From Aphelocoma coerulescens (lineage: Eukaryota > Chordata > Aves > Passeriformes > Corvidae), in assembly GCF_041296385.1 (NCBI RefSeq), contig NC_091013.1, forward strand, positions 33,578,001 through 33,642,000: a stretch of 64,000 nt of DNA, read 5' to 3'. Every line of letters begins with the position of its first letter. Position 1 is the stretch's first letter. The notes below the pieces were generated by a model. It made no database searches. It worked only from the letters and a program-made list of their open reading frames with translations, and was not told the DNA's origin. Below, piece by piece: positions 50,258 through 63,992 of the stretch. A program made the translations under genes and the position numbers.

Positions 50258-53200
50258 ACAGCCTGGAAAAGATCAACATAAATAAGACTTTTCTTAATTG
50301 TGCTTTATTGGTTTTCTTGGAAGGAAATAAAATGAAAGGGAAGGCAGGGAGAGTGTGGTAAATAACTGAAAGAAAGATGGTAGCAGCTATTGCCTTCACA
50401 GGGCTCCCATGTTTAGACATGGCTAGCATACACCAAGAAACACTAAAAACACTTCATTTTGCCAGGGATAATACCTGTCCTCTAGATATTTCCATAAAGG
50501 GATGCCTGGTGTAAGGAGCACAAACCTGGATGAAGTAAAACCAAACACACTCTCACTGAGCTGGTCTCCAGCGTTTCTCCAAGGCCTGAAAATCACTGAG
50601 CTTTTGTGATCAAAGACAAAATCCTGATTTAAAGTCCTGGAAACACAGGTTTGCCACTCCTGCATGGTGGAATCTAAAGCTGGGAGGTGTTGGGAGGGAA
50701 AACACACACCACACATAGACCACCACTGCCCCACCAACACTTTATTGTCACCTCTGGTAACCTGTTCTAAAATTCCAAACTGTCTTCCATCCAAATAAAT
50801 AACTTTGAAATGCAAATACTTCCAATTCCGACTAGAGGAGATAATTGCTTTTGTCTTCAATCTCACTTTATAAATTTACATACTGGTTTTACGAAGATAC
50901 TCTGCAAATCATAATAGAGATATCTGCCCACTTATTCCATTTTTCATAACATTTGGTTTGTCTGAGTGCCTACTGTGAAAATACACAGATTTTGGAATGA
51001 TGTCATGCTGTGGAAACGTTAAACCTACAGCAACTCAGGCTGTGCTAGTTTTTGAAAGACAAAAACCTGAACACGACCTCTGAAATTGATCCTTTCTCAC
51101 CCCATAAATGGGATTTTATTTATCTTGAGGTGAACAGGGACTAAATCAGACAGGCTCTCATATGTACAAAGCCTTAGCTAGAAAGACATTTATTTTCAGA
51201 ATTAACATCAATGAAAAAATAAAAGAATGTAAAGGACAAGAAGCTTGAGAGAAAGTCTAGTTAAAAACCCATAAACTGCTTTATTGTACATTCACAAAAG
51301 CTTTGCAAAAAAAAAAAAAAGTAACACAGCATCATTTGCCACAAGAGGCAGGTTTGATTGTGAGTGCCTATGTGGCTAAAACATTGCTAAGGCAACTATC
51401 TCCATGGTATCTAAGCTTCTAAGAAACCAGTGCATTCAAGAAATTCTCAAATGATCACATTTCTCTGTAGTTACAGAACTCCACTTTTATTTCTTTTTCT
51501 GTTCTCTTATCTTGCAACGCCTCCATCAGCAATGAGACATAGGTGAGATACTATCATGGGAAGGTAAGGAGAGGTTTTACCCAAGAAAAGTCTATTTTGT
51601 GTACATTCTGGAACTATGCACCAGCAAGAGCTTTTTAGCCACAACTAGAAATTGGTCCAGCAATAACCTATCTTATGTTGGGCTAATACAGTGCTAATAA
51701 ATAAATTAAATAAATAAGAGAGCTAATACAGTATTTAAGCCATGTTTGTCATCCCTTTTCATCCCTTTTGTCACAGTCCAAGCAGCTGAATATCCACTTT
51801 AAAAGTACTAGTGGAGAAGTGATTTTTTCTTCAATTTTTTAGGTACAAATAAGATCAACAGGTTATGTTATTTTATCTAAGAGGCTATTCGCATTTAAAA
51901 ATTAAGAATTTAATCTTAGAGTCCATGAGACTATGAAATATCACATCTGCTCCAGGTAATGCCCAGAAATAATGCTTCCTGTCTTGCTCATCTTGTTATC
52001 AAAGCCCTTTTCCACCAAGACTGAAAAAAAAATATTTCCTCTACACTGTCACCTTCCCATTATCAGGCAGAAATTGAAATTCTAAAAATTTACTAGCCGA
52101 GGAGGGATGCATATATTCTATATATACATCCCCCTCCAGGCATGCATCTCCCAACAGCTTCCCTACAAGTCAGACAGCTGATGTTGTCCCTCCTGTGGCA
52201 AAGACACCTGCAAGCGGTCACAGCAGCATGGAGGAGGGTTGTTGTTCTTAGCCTGAGGCCCAGAGAAACAGAGCAAGGCTTCAGTACTGCAGCTCAGAAA
52301 TCCCCCCACCACAGACTTATCCTCACATGGCCATTGACACACATAACCCTGGCCCTGCCATTCCGGGGACAGGTAGATGAAAACTCAGCTGAAAACCCAC
52401 CCCTAGAGTTACAATCTAAAATCACCCACACACACATGCTCCCACAATACCGTTGCCAAAACATTTATTTTTATTTATTTATTTTGAGTTTAAAAAGGTA
52501 CTGCGGTATCTAATGTTGTCATGTGCAATCAAGAACTCCTTGTATTTAATTGGTGTATTTTCTCTTATAAATTGGAAGTGTTTCTAGCTGTAGGAAGGCA
52601 GCAAGGCTGGTTTGGATATACAGAGTGTAAGAAATCCCTTTGACATCCAGGATTTCACAATACACTCCAGTGGTACTGTTTTCCACAAAACCCTGCCTAT
52701 CCTACATATATGATCCCCATTATCTCATAGGGTGACACTAGGGATTGCATAGAAAAAAGCTGTGCAGAGCAGACCTTTTGCATGACTGGGAAGACAACAG
52801 AGCATGGTGTACAGAATGGGACTGTAGGACAGCCCACAGCAGATTGTCACTACTGACTCTTCCATGGTTTTGGGGTTGTCTGTTCTTGCCATCCACCAGT
52901 GGCAAGAGGAGCCTTGGGGGTAAACCTTTCTCATTATGCACCAAACATATAAATAAGACTCCATTAAGTTCCTGCCTAAGATTCCTGTCTAAGACTCCCC
53001 ACTTTTGTTCCCCATGAGTTCTTGGCCCAGGGCTGCAGAGAGGGCTATTTAGCAAGTGGGAGCAGGGGGATGGGCTGTAAGAAGCTTTGTCTCCATTGGT
53101 CTGCCCAAGAAGAAACAGTTTCAAATTGTCCCCAAGAGAGCTGTTCCCAGGTGGTGGCTCGCAGGCACACCCAACGATTAAAGCCTTGATACCTCATATT

Positions 53201-54607
53201 CTCTGTCTCATTGGGTTTTAAAGTGTTTCAAATTCCACAGTTGCAAACTGTCAGAATTTAGCAGCTTTCAGCAAGTTGCTGCATTTCCTTAGTCAAAAGC
53301 AGGGTGTTTGCCTGAGAGCAGTTTATATTCCCAATCTATGGTGAGACCTACTGGATGTGAGGAAGCATGGAGCTATTCACTGTGACTTCACATTCCATGC
53401 TGGTGGTCTGGGATGGACATTCATGTGTCCAGAAATGTGAAAAAGGGACCCAGCTGCAGCACCTCCTGTCTCCAGCAGGAGACTCTAGATCTCAGGGCAA
53501 GATGGTCTTTGCTGCACGTTAGTGCCTTCCGGCAGCTGGAAGACAGCCTGAGCTGGAACAAGGTGCTTAGGGACTTGCCAGCTCAGCAGGAGCAGACCTT
53601 ACAGATGATACCCTGCTGTTCAAACCCTGCTGCTTAAACCCAGCAGCTCAGACCTTACTGCTACGTTAAGGCAGCAGCCCCTGGTGCACATAAGACCTTT
53701 ATTAGTGTCTGGGCTGCTCAAAGGGCTGATGGGAATCCAGCACCACACCTTCACCTGAGGACTCTGAGTGGAACAGGACACAGGAGAAATCTTGCTGTGC
53801 TTAGAGCCAAACTTGGCCTCTGCAACGGGTGAAGTCCCCAGTCTCCTGATTCTGCTGTAATCCGGCAGCTGCTGAGCCTAGGGAAGTGGCATTGCCTTCT
53901 GGGGACTGGCATTCTCTAGACCCCCACAGAATTCAGGGGAGACATGGGAGTGGAGGCCTTGCAGGATGGAGGTCCCTCACTGCAGTGAGGTGGTGGCTGG
54001 GCTAGAGAGCCCTGAGTGGGGAAGAGAATGTGTAAATTGGAATGGGGGTTGGAATAAGTGGGTCTGCACCAGAGGGGCGGTGAGGGAAGCTGAGGGGCCT
54101 GACAGAGTGCATGGACGGAGTTCAACAGCTTATTGTACAGACACAATTCAAACAGTTTAAGAGGGGAGAGAAGTCCACAAGATGAAAAAAAAAAAAAAAA
54201 AAACCACAAAAAAAAAGCACCCAGAAAGCCCCACATAACATTGTGGCGAAACCTCCTGCAAGCCGTACGCGGGCTCAGGCTGCCGCCTGCTGGCTGCCTG
54301 ACCACAGGCCACAAACCGGTTTTCCCCGGGAAAAAACCTTCTTCCAGGCGAGTCCAGTTTTTAAAGCAGGTGTCAGAGGAGTGTCCGTGCCCCCGGGCCA
54401 GGGGATGACTGCAGCACACGCCTAATGGTACATGGATAAAACATCTTTAATCAGCCAGCAGGAGCTGCTTCTGCAGGCACGGGAATGGTCTGACAGGGTA
54501 TCCCTTCATGTGCATGCAATGGGGAAGCAGTTTGTCTGTATCCTACAGGGAACTGACAGCAGTGGGTCACACAGGCTACTGCAGTCGGGTCAGCCGGATC
54601 TTAAGAA
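50258..54607. other. Non-coding stretch with LTR-like but unresolved segments
   Basis: 52700-53240 has LTR-like composition (CATATAAATAAG near 52948; ATTAAAGCC near 53178), and 53400-54420 is G+C-rich with a minus-strand AATAAAGGTC near 53700. I could not fix ends or target duplications for either. A homopolymer A-run lies at 54185-54203. No gene recognised. Confidence 0.4.
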
Positions 54608-55135
54608 TTTCATAGATAGAATCACAGATCAGTTTGGGTTGGAAGGGACTTTAAAGAACATCTAGTTCCAACCCCCTCACATGGGCAGGGGCACCTTCCA
54701 CTAGACCAGGTTACTGAAAGCCCCATTCAACCTAGCCTTGAACATTGCGAGGGATGAGGCATCCACACCTTCTTTGGGCAACTTTTTCCAGTGCCTCACC
54801 ACTTTCATGGTAAAAAGTTTCTTCCTTGTATCTAATCTAAACCTACTCTAGTTTGAAGCCATTCACCCTTGTTCTATTTCCACATGTCCTTGTACAAAGT
54901 CCCTCTCCAGCTCCCTTGTAGCTCCTTTGGGTACTGGAAAGTGCTATTAGGTCTCCTCAGAACCTTCTCTTCTCCAAGTGGAGCAATCCCAACTCTCTCA
55001 GCCTGTCTCCATTGAAGACGTTCTCCAGCCCTCCAGCTCCATGGAGTATCTCCATGGCTCTTCTCTGGACTCGGTCCAGCAGGTCCATGTCCTTCTTATG
55101 CTGGAGGCCCCTGAACCAGACACATCACTCCAGGT
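54608..55135 (-). mobile_element. CR1 LINE, 3' portion
   Basis: Read on the minus strand it ends with the standard CR1 terminus: the plus strand starts ATAGATAGAATCACAGATCA then GTTTGGGTTGGAAGGGAC. Further in, the plus strand shows AGTTCCAACCCCCTC, CATGGGCAGGGGCACCTTCC, CATGGTAAAAAGTTTCTTCC and TCTTCTCTGGACTCGGTCCA. It is 5'-truncated near 55135. This is the only sizeable CR1 here in the same orientation as OCA2. Confidence 0.95.
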
Positions 55136-56042
55136 GATTTTTACATTTGAAGGAGTCTCTTCTGGTTCAACAGAAGATGGTAGAGATTCCTACCATCAAT
55201 TGGGTATTAAGTGATCATCCTGTTCAAAGTTTAATTTCCCCATGTAAGCACTGCCCTATGCAAAAGATCCCAATAAATGAGGATTTTTGGGGTTGGTTTT
55301 GGGGATTTCTTTTGGTTTTGTTTTAAAGAAAACCCTCTATCCCTGAGTGTCTTTGTGCCAATAACCAGGTTTTGTTTAGTGTTCAGTTTAAAGAGTTTGG
55401 GGAGTCCTTTAGAAGAAGCCTTTGCTGAAGGAAGAATGTAAATGAAGAGCTAACAACCTGGACTTTAGGAGCAGGGAACACTGTAGGAATAATGACAATC
55501 AAACAAGAAAAAAAAATCTAGATAAAATCCAAGTAAAACAGTAATTTCCTTTTTCTTTTCTTATTACATCTGCCAAAGAGGTCAGTACAAAACCCATTCA
55601 AATAAATAGACTTTTAAAGTGTCTAATCAGATAATCAGATATAGATAAACAAATTGCAATACATTCTAAGGTTATCCTCCCTTTCACCATCACCTTTACC
55701 TCCTAGGTCTCTGTAGAGCCCATGAAGAGCGATAGGCACTGACCACATCCAACTGGCCTGAGACAGGGTCAGTGCACCATGTTTTAGGGTATTCTACCTG
55801 ACCAGCAAAAGACCTGGAGGTCTGCGGGAGATGTGTGTTGTAAAGACATCTCAGCTTTGGGGACTTAATTTCCAGAAATGTCACTAGCTTAGCTGGAGTC
55901 ACTGGGAACTTAAAACCTGTAGCACCGAGTAAACTAGTTACTGGGACCAACTCAGGGGCATGGTTCTTTGAAGACTTGCTGAATGCTGTCACATCACTGA
56001 GCCAATCCATACACTGAAGTAGGTTTCTTGCTGGTAATCTAA
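55136..56042. other. Non-coding stretch with an open minus-strand segment
   Basis: 55700-56042 carries an uninterrupted minus-strand frame that runs on into the LTR to its right and ends at a strong donor (AGGAG|GTAAAG). No homologue is recognised; see findings. Confidence 0.4.
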
Positions 56043-56047
56043 GCAAG

Positions 56048-56607
56048 TGTCCTGGGCTGCAGTGTATTCTATCACCATCCTCATGAGCTGTGGAAATCAT
56101 GTGGGGCAGTGTTTCCTTGCCTCCTCCCCCCAGACTATCTTGCTGTTAATGGCCCATCATTGTCCTGCCGCATGACTCAGAGATAACTCCCTCCAGACTA
56201 TCTTCTGTTAATGAGCCTAATCAACACTTGGCCTCATGACTCATTACCCCATTGTGAGATGCTCCACCCAGAGGGAGGACCCAAGCATCCCATCCTGGAT
56301 ATAATCTGAGATTCTGAACACCAGAGACAACCCTTCCACTGGATTTCCAGAGGACAGGAGCTACACAGCCACCACTGGACCTGAGGAAGAGCAGACCCTT
56401 TTTCTACAGGATCACCACTTCAGAGGACTGCAGCCACCATTCTACCAGACTGCTTCCACCACCCTGCCTAACAGGGACTCAGGTTGTATCTTGACTCTGT
56501 CAGTTTGAACCAATGTTCTCTTTTAGTTTTTTCCTTTTCTTTAATCTCCCCATTAAATTGTTATTCTGACTTAGTGCCTCCCACTGGTTTATTTTCAAAC
56601 TAGTACA
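56048..56607 (+). mobile_element. Solo LTR with 5-bp target duplication
   Basis: The 560-bp element begins TGTCCTGGGCTGCAGTG and ends TTATTTTCAAACTAGTACA. It is flanked by the exact pentamer GCAAG (56043-56047 and 56608-56612). A TATA-like GATATAATC lies near 56299 and a poly(A) signal ATTAAA at 56552-56557. A 5-bp duplication fits ERVL or ERV1-type integration rather than ERVK. The sequence is of a type I associate with passerine genomes. It is antisense to OCA2. Confidence 0.9.
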
Positions 56608-56612
56608 GCAAG

Positions 56613-59600
56613 TAAAGGGGGAGGGAGGGCGGGCAAGCATCACTATAAACACAACAAGCCTCTGAACTTGTTCTGCCAGAGCTATTGAAGTGTGGTAGTT
56701 GCATCATCTGTGCACAGGATCTATGAGGCACCTTCACTGGAACCAAAATGTTGCCCACAACTTAAGACAAACAGGAGAGAAAAGCAGCTAAATAATATAA
56801 ATTATAATTTATGGGCCCGGAGATTCAGGGGGCTGTGTTAGAAGTACACTGTGTCAGGAGGAGAATAGTTTAACTTTGAAACAGACTTTTTTGGACTTAG
56901 GTCTTGCTTTGGGAAAAAAAGAAAGAGACACAGACACTAGAGGACACTTGCAAAATACAGCTGGAGACTCTACAGCATGTGTAGCTTACTCTGATTAGAA
57001 GATGCTTAGAAATCATGCAGTTATGAAAGGCAAAAGTCTTAGTCTAGTTCCTGTCATGACCCAAGTGTAAACCCAGAGAAGGTTTTTTTCTCTCCTTAAG
57101 CCATGAGAGTTGCTTTTTATGCTATAAAGTTAGTGTTTCTGTATTCTCTTAAAAATGAGATAAACATAACCATGTCTCAAGAAAGATAAATCACCTGCTG
57201 AGATGTCCATGGCCTTTCTTGGCACTTCTGTGCAAGAATGTGAAATTATTCACACTCATGAGTAAAACTTTAGCAGTCTAACTCTGCTAGAGGACTTTTA
57301 AGAGCTTGGTACTACTTCTCTTTTGCACTTCATAACCTTTCCTTACATGGTTACGGGAAGACAATGAGATCTCACATTCTCAGCTCATGTTGAAGAGCTT
57401 CTGTGGGTAACTGCTGAGGTCTCAAGGTAGAGACAGTCAAGAAATGCCCAACTCTGCAGCCTCTGTGAGGGTCTTCAGTCTCTGAAATCTTTCAGTACTC
57501 TGAAATCTTAAATGTCTTCCAAAAGGTCTTTATTGATTATTACAGACTGATTATGTTATTTTTTTTAGGCATGTCAGACTAAGTATATAGTAGTGTTCTG
57601 TCCTGTTATTTGCTGCATATGAAAGTCTTTATAGCTTCCTTTTTTAGTTATGAGCAAGAGAGTAGGAAGAGGTTGATTAGCTGACCCTATATTTTGAATT
57701 TGTTAAAATAAGCCTGGTTAATTTCTGCTTTGTTTCAGAATTAAAAATCAAGATAACAAGTGGAAAAAGAATATCTTTACTGGGATGGGGAGTTTATTAT
57801 CTTTATACCCATATTTTTCTAATAAATACTACATGTTCATAACAAATTCTTCTTCGGACATTCAAGCTGAACACCAAGCTCCTTAAAACAAAGTGCAAGA
57901 AAAAATGTGTCATTGCTTCCCAAACCACACACCTAGATGATTGTTATTCCCACAGTGTCAGTTGTTCTTATGTTTAACTTGATAAACTGCAGGTGCTTGA
58001 AATTGCTGCAGCCAAAATACTGATACACAATAAGGGTTCATGTCACATTTTTCCTGTCTGCTTTTAGCCTGAATTTACTTCATAGAAAAGGTGATGAAAA
58101 GGAGTCTCTTTGTACAAAGGAATTAGAGCCTCCATACAGTAGAGCCTTGGCAACTGTACCATGGAAAAAAGGTACTGCCAACAGGTGCAGAAGAGCAGAG
58201 TTCACGATATTGCTGGTTTCCCCTTTACTGTAAACATGCAGCAAAGCAGAATAAGTTTTTTTTCCTGGAGGACCCAAGTGCAAATGAAGGTAACAGTGGG
58301 ATAGATTTGAAATTTTCAGCTCTCTTCTTTGCCCTAGTGTTATCAGGACTTTGGTTTGTGAAATGCCCATTGGTGCAGCAACTATTTAAAGTGGTAAACA
58401 AAGCCGCATACTACTTTTGATTATATAATTATACTTTTGAAAATGGATGTAAAATTTCCATAGCCTGATAATATGGCTGGAGTTTTTACTTCACTGCAGG
58501 TAAAAAACCCATGATTTGTTGATGCTGACCATAATACATCCAAGATAATTAAACCAAAGAGGGGACATTAAAGGAGAAAGGTAAGTATTTTACACAGATT
58601 CATTTCCATATTCAGTGCTCCAAAAATGTTGCAGGTTTTGTTTCCTTTTTTAAAAAAATTGCTTTATATATTTAATTTTTTTCCCCTTCCTGTACTAAAC
58701 AGTTTCATGGCTATATTCAGAAATTAATTATCACCACAGGACAAAACTATTTCCTGTTTTATATTTATTTTTGCTATGAATGCAAAAATAATCTTCTTCT
58801 GAGACAGTCATGGTAAAAAACAAAGCATTCCAGAAGCCAGACAGTGACCCTGTAAATGGACGTCGCTGTACTGATTTCAGGCATCAACAGTACTTCTTCT
58901 TTCCAGACAGCCAAAGGGATTTGGTTCTGTTTCTATCAGATTTTGCTTTGATTTTAGCCAGGATGGGGTCAGACCTGATTGAGCTAATAAATCTGTTTGG
59001 ATTAGAAATTCCAGTGGTATTCTAATAATCTGTTCTGGTATAAATCAAAAACAGACTGAGCCTACATTGAGTAAGCAAGGGTGAAAATGAAAACAGACAC
59101 ATTTATATCTTTCTTTTCTGGATTTGGTCACTCTGTTAGCACCCTCCAGCTGAACAGAGCTTTTTACCTTCCTCATTGCAAATGAACCTGCTTTTATGTA
59201 CATTCATACTTCTTAGATGCAAATGTTCATGCAAGAGAAGGAAACACAGCATCCTCAATGAAAACTGGTGTGCTGTTGAGGTCACTCACTGGTTCATGTT
59301 ATAGTCCTGAAACATTCATTAACTCCTCTCTCAGCTTTAAAGCATTCTTACGAAACCAAGAAGCTGAAAACACATAATATGGGATGTAGATTTGTGAAGC
59401 TGGCAGCTTTCTGGAGTGTTAAAGCTTATGAAAATCCAAATCCAAGCTAAAATGTATGGAATGTGAGCCTTGCCTTAGGGCTTTATCCAAAATACACTGA
59501 GGCTAGGGAGAGTCTTTCCTCTGACTTCACTCAGCTTTGGATCAAGCCTTTCAAAGATGTAAAACAGAGGCTTGAAAAGCTTAGATTGTGGATGAGGTTT

Positions 59601-60373
59601 GATTGCAAAAAGGAATTGTCCAAGTTCAAGACTCGAAGGGGAAGCTTCAATGATGGAATCTCAGGGCCAGAAGGTCAAAATCACACTGAGAAATTGCACC
59701 CTTCGTGTTGGCAAGCTGGCAGCATGAGCAGAGGAAATGTGAGAAAGGAAGAGCACCAGAGCAGCCCCAACCCACAGTATGAGTAGATGTGTTGAGACTG
59801 ATATATTTCCACTTTCTGTGACTGTTCCCTGCCTATCACAGTTTTCCTCCTCCCTCACCCATGGCCAACACTCTTCTCGTGTTGATGGGAATGTGATTAT
59901 TTTATTTAGGTGAATTGTGAATTATTTTATGTAGGTATCCCTGGGAAGAAGATGCTTCAAATTTAGCACAGAAGCAGAATTTTAATACCACAGTAAATAG
60001 GGAGAGTAATAAAATCTCTGAAGTGCTAAAGCAATTTTAAGTGTTCCAGAAACTGGGGATTGCTTTAAGCATTTAAGAGGAGGGGGTGACGCCACAGCCT
60101 AGCAGCTGCTGGAGATAGGATGGAATTTTCTATTCCCTGCTTTACTATACGTTTAAGCTTGTCTCAGGACTAAGGTATACCTTGTCTGCCAAATAACATT
60201 TTTCCATCAGATGTCATTCAGCAAAGCTATAAATTATTTTGGTACTTTGAGGAAATACATGTTCCTGTAAGAACAGGAACAACCTCTGCTCATCAAAATG
60301 CTCAGCCTATGTGTGAGAGCACACCCGAGTGAGTTTTCCTGAAATGGGGAATGAGGGTGGCCTCTCTGTTCAG
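56613..60373. other. Non-coding stretch, upstream side of OCA2
   Basis: No recognised gene or mobile element. Confidence 0.45.
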
Positions 60374-60685
60374 ATTATCTGAAGCAAGCTGCCCCCAGCG
60401 AGTGATTGTGTTTGTTGGCGCTCACGGGAGACAGTGCTCTCCTGGGCAGAAAGTTCACTGCACACGAGCGTCATTAGCGAGCCCTTTTGCGAGTCATTCC
60501 AAGTCTCCAGAAGGTCTGCAGCAAGAATGCATTTCTGAAGCAGCTGCTTAAAGATCTGAGGGAAACTTGGCTGGAAGAACAGCCACATGATCCTCCAGCC
60601 CCTCGAGTATTTTTGGCTTTCAGACATAAAGTCCAACGTGACATGACAGCCTTACACAACCAAAACCTTACTATCAACCAACAGA
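60374..60685 (+). other. Exon-like, CpG-containing segment on the plus strand
   Basis: A pyrimidine-rich acceptor (CCTCTCTGTTCAG) precedes it and a perfect GTAAGT donor follows at 60686. The left 120 bp has a cluster of CpGs in a region otherwise nearly free of them. The right part is open for about 68 codons (including LRETWLEEQPHDPPAPRVFL), without a recognised homologue. It could be a non-coding exon, a regulatory element or chance. Confidence 0.3.
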
Positions 60686-63600
60686 GTAAGTGACAGCTAA
60701 ACAGAGTGGGGAAGATGTGCACCCACCTTTCCCTTTCTTTATTTATTCTTATAAGCTTTTTAGCCTCTAACTGTTTGGGTGGAAGTAAAAACATCCCACA
60801 GTGCCCTGGCTGTGGTGCAGGGCAGCACACCAGCTGCCAGCAAGTTGTCCTAAGCAAGTGTGAGCACTGTGAACATCTTGTATCAGGGCAGACCTACGGA
60901 CACAGACAGCTCTGGGCTTTTGAAAAGTTTGGATGAGTTTGTTTTATCTCTAGCTCTAGCCCTCCATCATCACGCTATCCCTTTAAAAATACCTATTGGA
61001 ATATAGCCCCTGAAAAATATAATTTGCAGGTTATAGAGCTCAAGAGACAGCTGGAAGAAACTATTACCTTGCCGTGTGACAATTGGTGTCACTCTGCTCT
61101 TAGTCCCTATCCTTATATTCTGGAGATGACACCCTCTTCCCACTGTGGGACACAGGTACAAATAAGGGGAAAGAAAATAAAACTGTAGGGCCTGACACTC
61201 ACACTAATGGCTTTACTCCCAACCATGCAGTTAGAACTAGATACATTTGCACTTACTCTAAATCCTATTTTCACAGTCAAAGTGGTGTAAATGAATGCTA
61301 GAGTTGGTGGGAATAAGGACTATTATCTTCAAAGAGATAAACTGATCTCTCTAAAGTTCACAGAATACAGATTTTTCTTTAACTGATACAATTTGGAAAT
61401 CTTACCCTAGCAGTGATAAGAAAGAGGAAGACAATGACTAGATAATTTTTTGGATCCCAAAGTCTTTAATTTAATCATGGATCACTCTTCAGGAGATTTG
61501 AAAATATTATGTACTTTTCAAAGATATGTATGAATCTCACATAAAACCACTGATATTTGTCTCTTTTGCTTCATACACAATCATTGCTAGAGTATGGATA
61601 ATTGTTAGACAAAATAGTCTTCTTTGGATTTATCAAAGTTCACAAAAATTTCCTCATAGCAGAAATAGTTCTGAGTTAACAGAGCAACAAAGAATTCTAA
61701 ATAATTAACTTTTTCTGACAGCCAAATAGTCAGTATTTTAAAACAAAATATCAGTTATTTGAAAGTAAATTGCTTCTCTTTGATGCTTAGAATTGCAGCT
61801 CAACTGATGTATTGCTTAGTACCATCCAAAATTCTTTGAAAGTGTTCGTGAAATGTGTTGCATCCAAAATGATAAATCCTTTTTGTTTTGGGGGGTTTTT
61901 TTGTGATACTTTAAAGCAGTCTGCAGGTAAATGCAGAATAATCTGATTACCAACAAAATTAATTAGTTTCTCATCTTTTCATTAAAGCCAAAAAGTTGTA
62001 GCTCTGGTTTAATTTCTAGAGCAGAGAATAATATGTGGCTAAACAAAACCAATACACATGAAGAGGGGAAAAGCTGTCTACAATCTGTGAATGACTGATA
62101 AACATATGTAACCCATTTTTAAAAGAAAACATACCTTTGTTCCTGTCAAAATTTAAGGAAAAACAGTAACAACTGTTTAGCCCAAGTATTTCTGGAACCG
62201 GTGTGAGAAGTTTCTCTTTGAGAACACAGACTCCTTTATTTAGGGTTACATGCCCCAAAATTCTTGAGATACCTTTGCTTAATGGTCAGAAATGTCATTT
62301 GAATTTTTATGGCTGTCAACTGTTTTTAAGCTAGCATCTGGGCTCATTCAGGGAAAATATCTCTGCAAACAGACCCATGCAAATAATAGGTCCAGGAAGA
62401 AGGACTGAAGTCTATTTACAGAAAATAAAAAAAAAAATAATAATAAAAAAAAAAAAAGCTATATAGCAAAGAGCTGTGGCCCTGAAAAATGGTCCAGCAT
62501 TTAACAGACAAAGCAGGGCTACAATCTCCTGCACTACAAAGCAAAAGGACAAATACAATTCTTGAAGGTGTAGGTGGGTAAGAATTGAGATTGGCTTTTT
62601 CCCTCCATTAAGAATTTGTTACCTACCAAGTGCTGGGTAAAGTTCTGGGCCTCCCCTTTTGGAATAGAATTTGGAAGGAGGGAGGCAGTATAGAAATAAA
62701 AACCTCCATGAAAATAATTCAAGGGCTAGAGAATGCCATGCCACAAGAGAGACTGAAGGTGTTCCATCTGTTCCCATTTTGGAAAGAAAAAAAAGAAGAT
62801 GGAGCAATGACTCCTTTACTGGGCCACCTTCCCAGAGACAAAATATCTGGTTCTAAAGGGCTCTTGAAGTTAGTGGAAAAGGCATGACACAAAGTGAAGG
62901 CTGGAAGCTGAAGCCAAATAAATTCAAACAGGAGATAAGATGCAGCCTGATTTTTATTACTTTTTTTTTTTAAGTCATCACACTGATTAAGTGCTGAAAC
63001 AAACGACTGAGGACAGCAGCCTGGCAATGTCTCCTGGACTGCAGCTATCAGTAGGACATCTGCTTAGACAAGGCATGAATCTCAGTCCAACACCTGGAAA
63101 ACTGGCTGAAATGTGCAAATGTAGGATAAGAATGGGAGAGATGGAGTCAAGATTCCCCCTCAAGCCCCAAAAGCTATGAAAGTCTAGCTGTACAGATTTC
63201 CTTTCGGTTCATGATCTCAAATTCATTTGTGGTTAATTTTCCAGCTCAGGAAATAAATCAGTCTCAGTACCAACTGGAATTTGCTTTTTTAGACCTTGGC
63301 TTTGCAGATCTTTGATAGTAGTGAGGGAAAACAGAAATGGTTTTCATAGTAGAGAAAAGTCATTTCAAAAGTCCTTGCAGTAATCTGTTCCTTTTGGACC
63401 TATAGAGCCTTAGGAGGCTTAGGTGAAAAAAAAAGCATTTAGTTATTGAGATTTTCTTTTTACGTTTTCATGTTTTAAAAGCAATGCTTTTGCCAGCAAT
63501 TTTCATTGAATACTGTTATTTATAGAGCCACTCAGCAATGAAATAGGAAGCTGTAATCACACTCTACATGTTTTGGCAGCCCTTGAGATGGGCTGAATGT

Positions 63601-63974
63601 CTGAGAGGTACTGTATTCAGACTATCTTTTTTCCCTTTCTTAATAATAATAAAAAAAAAAGATAATAAAAATCTGTCTTCAGAATTTCTCTATAAAAGAG
63701 GAGAACTCATTAGCTGAGAGACACACAGAATGCAGAGAGCTTATTATTCATTTGTGATGAAGATACCAAGTTTAGCCAGACATTTTATTTCAATTGGATT
63801 TTCCAGCAGTAAAATCAAAAGACTCTCAAAATGAACCTTCCAAGGGAGGAGAGGAATGACTCTGCTCTTTTGTTTTGAGCCCCTGTGGCCAGAAGGATGT
63901 CTCTGGGTCTTTGATCCCCATGATTCCAGCTCCAGTGGATCAGCTTGTTCACCCTCCCTGTAGAGGAGGAAGCC
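60686..63974. other. Non-coding stretch to the right end
   Basis: It contains an A-rich run at 62421-62457 and a small cysteine-rich open frame at 60706-60936 (see findings). No HERC2 exon could be recognised, although HERC2 neighbours OCA2 on this side in other vertebrates. Confidence 0.4.
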
Positions 63975-63992
63975 CTGCTGCTGCTGCTGCTG
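63975..63992. repeat. (CTG)6 trinucleotide repeat
   Basis: Six exact CTG units at the right edge of the window. Confidence 0.95.

Noticed and set aside
53916..54419. 167-codon minus-strand ORF
   Set aside because: It passes through a poly-A/poly-T run that encodes a Phe stretch, lies in repeat-like G+C-rich DNA and has no known homologue.
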